This document shows positions 61,080 through 64,000 of a stretch of 64,000 bases of DNA, piece by piece. The stretch is from Treponema bryantii NK4A124 (GTDB taxonomy: Bacteria > Spirochaetota > Spirochaetia > Treponematales > Treponemataceae), in the NCBI RefSeq assembly GCF_000421345.1, contig NZ_ATWV01000002.1, positions 248,001-312,000 on the forward strand, given 5' to 3'. The position numbers and the translations under genes were made by a program. The stretch's first letter is position 1. Each line of letters begins with the position of its first letter. The notes beneath the pieces were generated by a model, which saw only the letters and a list, made by a program, of their open reading frames with translations, searched no databases and was not told where the DNA came from.

Positions 61080-61154
61080 TTGGTTTCGATACACCGCTAA
61101 CGCGGCACTCAACCAACGGTGGTTGAGTAGGCCGAAGGCCGTATCGAAACCACC
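61080..61154. repeat. Family A inverted pair between convergent genes
   Basis: Copies 61080-61116 (arms TTGGTT/AACCAA, both changed so pairing is kept) and 61117-61154. Confidence 0.9.
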
Positions 61155-61155
61155 A

Positions 61156-63399
61156 TTACGAGTGTAATTTTATAAACTGCACAAAGTCCTGTTCACTTAA
61201 TGGCTTAGAGTAGAAGAAGCCCTGTGCCTGGTCGCAATTGATTGAACGCAAAAAGTCTCTCTGAGCCTGAGTTTCAACACCTTCAAAGACTGTCTGCTTT
61301 TCAAGATTTTTACTCAATTCAATCAGAATACGGATAAAGCTCTCAGACTTCTTGTCTATGCGGCCTTCATCGTCGGTAGAAGAGTTTAAGAATTCCCGGT
61401 CAAATTTTAAAACATCTACAGGAATTTTTGTAAGCATATTCAAGGAGGATTCACCGCTTCCAAAATCATCCATTGCAACAGTAAAACCTTCTTTGTGAAG
61501 CTTTGCTGTAATATCCTGAAGATTGTCGTTATCCATTACAGAACGTTCCAGTATCTCAATCTGAATCAGATTTGCAGGAATAGAAAATCTGTTGAAGATT
61601 TCCATAAAATCATGTATGAACTTGTCCGGCTTATTATGGTTGCGGGACATATTCACTGAAATAGGAACTACAGGTATATTTTTAGCAAGACTTGCTTGAA
61701 TAAAGCGGAATACTTCTTCGTATACATAATAGTCAAGTTTTGTTATAAAGCCATTTTTTTCAAAAAGAGGAATAAAATTTTCCGGAGTCATAAGTCCAAG
61801 TTTAGGACTGTTCCATCTTACCAGGGCTTCTGCACCAACAATCTTATCATCAGTAAGTGAGATTTTCGGCTGATACATGACAAAGAATTCTTTATCATCA
61901 AGAGCCTGCTGCATATGACTTTCTATGAATCGTTCTTCATTAATTTTCTCAAGAAGCTTTGAATTATAAACAGAATACTGAGTAAGCATGTTATCTTTTA
62001 TAGTACTCTTGGCGAAAGAAGCCTGTCCTATAAGGCTCTGGATTTTATTACCTGTAATATCAGAATCGGGCATAAGAAATGAAATACCGAATTTAGGGAA
62101 GAAAGGAATTTCGTATGATTTAGATTCCTGCGCGAAAACTTCCATTTCCTGCTTAAAATAATTCATTGCTTTATGAACAGAAGTTATTTTTATAAACAGA
62201 TAAAAACGATCAGCAAAGCCACGCCCTATTATAGCATGAAAACCGGAAATCGTTTTTGTAAGCATTTTTGAATAATAAAGAATAAGGTTGTCAGCAGCTT
62301 CTTCTCCATAATTCTGATTAATAAACTTAAAGCCGCGGATATCTGCTTCTATAAGCATAAATTTCGAACGGCTGTTTCTAAGCATTTTGTTTGCTTCATT
62401 TTCAAAACGCTGTCTTGTCCAGAGATTTGTAAGAGGATCATATACGGTTGCAATCAGCTGTTTTTTCTGGAAAAAATCAAGAAGTTTTGCTTCTGCAGAA
62501 ACAAGACATAAAACAAAAAGAATAGAAACAATGATAATTGCAATTTCGTTTTTCTTTTCCGGCTTATAGATTTCATTTATTTCAGACATGGAAATTTTCA
62601 GGGAAAGAGTCCATCCTGATTCCGGAATTTTTGCGGTGAGCAGGTAAGCAAGCTCTCCAGTATCTGTCTGTGTAATATATGTCGAAGGTGGATTTTTTGC
62701 CATATTAGGTGTAGAGGTGTTTGCATACCTTTCATCAGTTGGCGTATAAACTCTTCCGATAATCTCCGGATTCGGGTGAACCAGGAAATATCCGTTTTTA
62801 TCGAGAAGCATATAGGACTCTTTTTCACCAACTTTTATATCGGTGGTACTTTCTACAAATTTATTTATGAAAATTGAAGCTCCAAGAGCTCCTGCTATTT
62901 TTCCATCTTTATAAATAGATTTTTCTATAGAGAAAATTTTGTCGCCGGTTCTGGGATGAATTCTTAATCCACTGACTGCAATATCATTACCTTCTCTAAG
63001 TCCTAAATGATTTTCGGGATTAAGTTTTGTTAAAAAATTATCAGATGTATAAATTGTGCCATCCGGTAAAACATAATATAACTCAAAAAAATCTTCCGGC
63101 ATTGTGTAAGCATATTCATTTATAAATTGAAATATCTTTTGAGGATCAGGATTGTCAAAAATCTTGTCTGTATAGAAAACCTGCATGGAGTGAATATAAT
63201 CATCTAATTTAAGACTGATGATTTTTGTATAGCTGTCCAGTGTTGTATGAACACTGTCAAAATATTCATTTTCAGCATCCTTCAGCATTCTTTTTGTGTA
63301 TATACTGGACAGAGAAAGTACGATTGTCATGAAAACAATTGAAACGAGGAGGGTTGAAATTACTTTAGCCTTTTCGGGCGTGATATTCTTTTTTTTCAC
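61156..63399 (-). CDS. Cache-GGDEF-EAL membrane protein, likely cyclic di-GMP phosphodiesterase
   Basis: 747 residues. A helix at 12-34 and another at 284-303 bracket a periplasmic dCache-type sensor (about 40-280; LPDGTIYTSDN, LLDKNGYFLVHPNPEIIG). A GGDEF domain (315-480) is degenerate: the active loop reads RGFADRF (393-399), so cyclase activity is unlikely. The EAL domain (490-747) is complete: EALVRW (524-529), IEILERS, DDFGSGESSLN, EGVETQ, QGFFYSKPL. It should hydrolyse cyclic di-GMP in answer to an external signal. It opposes the GGDEF protein at 18101. Confidence 0.93.
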   Translation of the reverse strand: MKKKNITPEKAKVISTLLVSIVFMTIVLSLSSIYTKRMLKDAENEYFDSVHTTLDSYTKIISLKLDDYIHSMQVFYTDKIFDNPDPQKIFQFINEYAYTMPEDFFELYYVLPDGTIYTSDNFLTKLNPENHLGLREGNDIAVSGLRIHPRTGDKIFSIEKSIYKDGKIAGALGASIFINKFVESTTDIKVGEKESYMLLDKNGYFLVHPNPEIIGRVYTPTDERYANTSTPNMAKNPPSTYITQTDTGELAYLLTAKIPESGWTLSLKISMSEINEIYKPEKKNEIAIIIVSILFVLCLVSAEAKLLDFFQKKQLIATVYDPLTNLWTRQRFENEANKMLRNSRSKFMLIEADIRGFKFINQNYGEEAADNLILYYSKMLTKTISGFHAIIGRGFADRFYLFIKITSVHKAMNYFKQEMEVFAQESKSYEIPFFPKFGISFLMPDSDITGNKIQSLIGQASFAKSTIKDNMLTQYSVYNSKLLEKINEERFIESHMQQALDDKEFFVMYQPKISLTDDKIVGAEALVRWNSPKLGLMTPENFIPLFEKNGFITKLDYYVYEEVFRFIQASLAKNIPVVPISVNMSRNHNKPDKFIHDFMEIFNRFSIPANLIQIEILERSVMDNDNLQDITAKLHKEGFTVAMDDFGSGESSLNMLTKIPVDVLKFDREFLNSSTDDEGRIDKKSESFIRILIELSKNLEKQTVFEGVETQAQRDFLRSINCDQAQGFFYSKPLSEQDFVQFIKLHS

Positions 63400-63737
63400 T
63401 AAACTTCTTTCCGAACATTATTTATTTCTTCCACCTTTTTAAATAATATCATACATTTTGGGAAAGTCAAAAGAATTAATTTCTATATATATAGAATAAA
63501 GTGACTATATTATTCTTAATTGTTTAGAATTAACCTGATTTAACTTTAAGAAAACGTTGTAGAGGGGAGTGAAAACGTTTTCGAAATTTGAAATGATATA
63601 GTTAAACGTTTAATATGATAGAAATTGCCGGAAATTTGCTATTTTTTTTTTGCAAAATAAAAAGATATGAGTTACAATTAACTTAATTAGGGGTTATTAC
63701 CTAATATAAAAAAAACTTTTTACAAGAGGAAAGGAAA
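63400..63737 (+). promoter_or_regulatory. Intergenic control region of a sugar-binding gene
   Basis: Three AACGTT-centred palindromes lie at 63550-63561, 63569-63584 (GTGAAAACGTTTTCGA) and 63602-63613 (TTAAACGTTTAA), with centres 21 and 31 bases apart. They resemble LacI/CcpA-family operators. The promoter TTGCAA (63650-63655)-N17-TACAAT (63673-63678) lies downstream of them. The rest, toward the EAL gene, shows nothing clear. Confidence 0.65.
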
Positions 63738-64000
63738 ATGAAAAAAATCCTAACAGTATTGTGTGCTCTCACAGTAGCTGCCGCTTTGTTCACAGGTTGT
63801 TCAAAGGGTGGTGCAGGAAAAGGTCCTGTAACAATTAATCTCTGGTCATTTACAGACGAGATTCCAGGAATGGTTGAAAAGTATATCGCTGATCATCCAG
63901 ACTGCGGATTTACTGTAAACAAGACTATCATCGCTACTACAGAAGGTGCTTATCAGCCAGCTCTCGACCAGGCTCTTATGGCAGGTGGTGCAGATGCTCC
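63738..64000 (+). CDS. Sugar ABC transporter substrate-binding lipoprotein (3' truncated by window)
   Basis: The first 87 residues only. The lipoprotein signal MKKILTVLCALTVAAALFTGC gives Cys21. The mature start GPVTINLWSFTDEIPGMVEKYIADHP is typical of family 1 carbohydrate-binding proteins. AGAGGAAAGG precedes the ATG. The LacI-type sites upstream agree with control by a sugar regulator. The specific sugar cannot be told. Permease genes are expected beyond the window. Confidence 0.88.
   Translation, partial: MKKILTVLCALTVAAALFTGCSKGGAGKGPVTINLWSFTDEIPGMVEKYIADHPDCGFTVNKTIIATTEGAYQPALDQALMAGGADA

Noticed and set aside
6148-61154. Family A repeats as a CRISPR array
   Set aside because: Copies are dispersed over 55 kb, palindromic and not separated by uniform spacers; no cas genes are present.
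61156-63399. Dual cyclase-phosphodiesterase activity
   Set aside because: The GGDEF loop is degenerate (RGFADRF), so only the EAL half is likely active.

Overview
The window looks like a chromosomal segment of a spirochaete, most probably a host-associated saccharolytic Treponema. This is inferred from gene content, not from a database match. The evidence is a bacterial V/A-type ATPase operon, many small exported lipoproteins and outer-membrane barrels, two omptin-family proteins, fermentation genes (pflB, pflA, gapA, pgk, tpiA), and a moderately AT-rich sequence with clear AAGGAG ribosome sites and TTGACA/TATAAT promoters.

Layout. 1-10.2 kb: the end of an ABC exporter, two exported proteins, an omptin, valS, an HD (p)ppGpp-hydrolase-like gene, gapA, trxA, an orphan MetQ-like protein and a membrane protein. 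10.3-16.5 kb is accessory in character: a lipoprotein behind a poly-C promoter, an AAA-ATPase/PD-(D/E)XK gene coupled to a WYL regulator, a decayed duplicate of two gene tails, a small barrel, a radical SAM gene and a Phd/VapC toxin-antitoxin pair. 16.6-24.3 kb: pgk, a GGDEF protein, tpiA, and a WD40/barrel protein followed by two lipoproteins. 24.4-35.2 kb: secG, a PTS-EIIA protein, then the V-ATPase operon (G/H, C, I, K, F, E, A, B, D) continuing into Usp and DnaJ genes. 35.4-48.4 kb: map, an HtrA protease, a lipoprotein behind a poly-G promoter, a PurL/PurQ-type synthetase, two CNNM/CBS proteins, a second omptin with a pseudouridine synthase, and a beta-CASP nuclease. 48.4-64 kb: pflB with a structured leader, an amino-acid ABC importer, a copper ATPase with a nested CopZ-like cistron, pflA, gatB, a Cache-GGDEF-EAL protein and the start of a sugar-binding lipoprotein gene.

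The most unusual layer is not a single gene. At least two families of short palindromic repeats (14 copies of family A and about 13 of family B) are scattered through the window, often as inverted pairs. Some lie in frame inside protein genes (purL, the radical SAM gene, the WYL gene) and add 13-54 residues. Several larger composite hairpins sit at gene ends.

Regulation also shows several distinct signals. Homopolymer G10 and C8 tracts lie in the spacers of two lipoprotein promoters and suggest phase variation. A shared TTGTRYACAA operator lies in the trxA, pflB and copA promoters. Tandem stem-loops with GGA in the loop precede pflB. Helically phased LacI-type sites precede the sugar-binding gene. 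Several genes appear to be transcribed without a leader.
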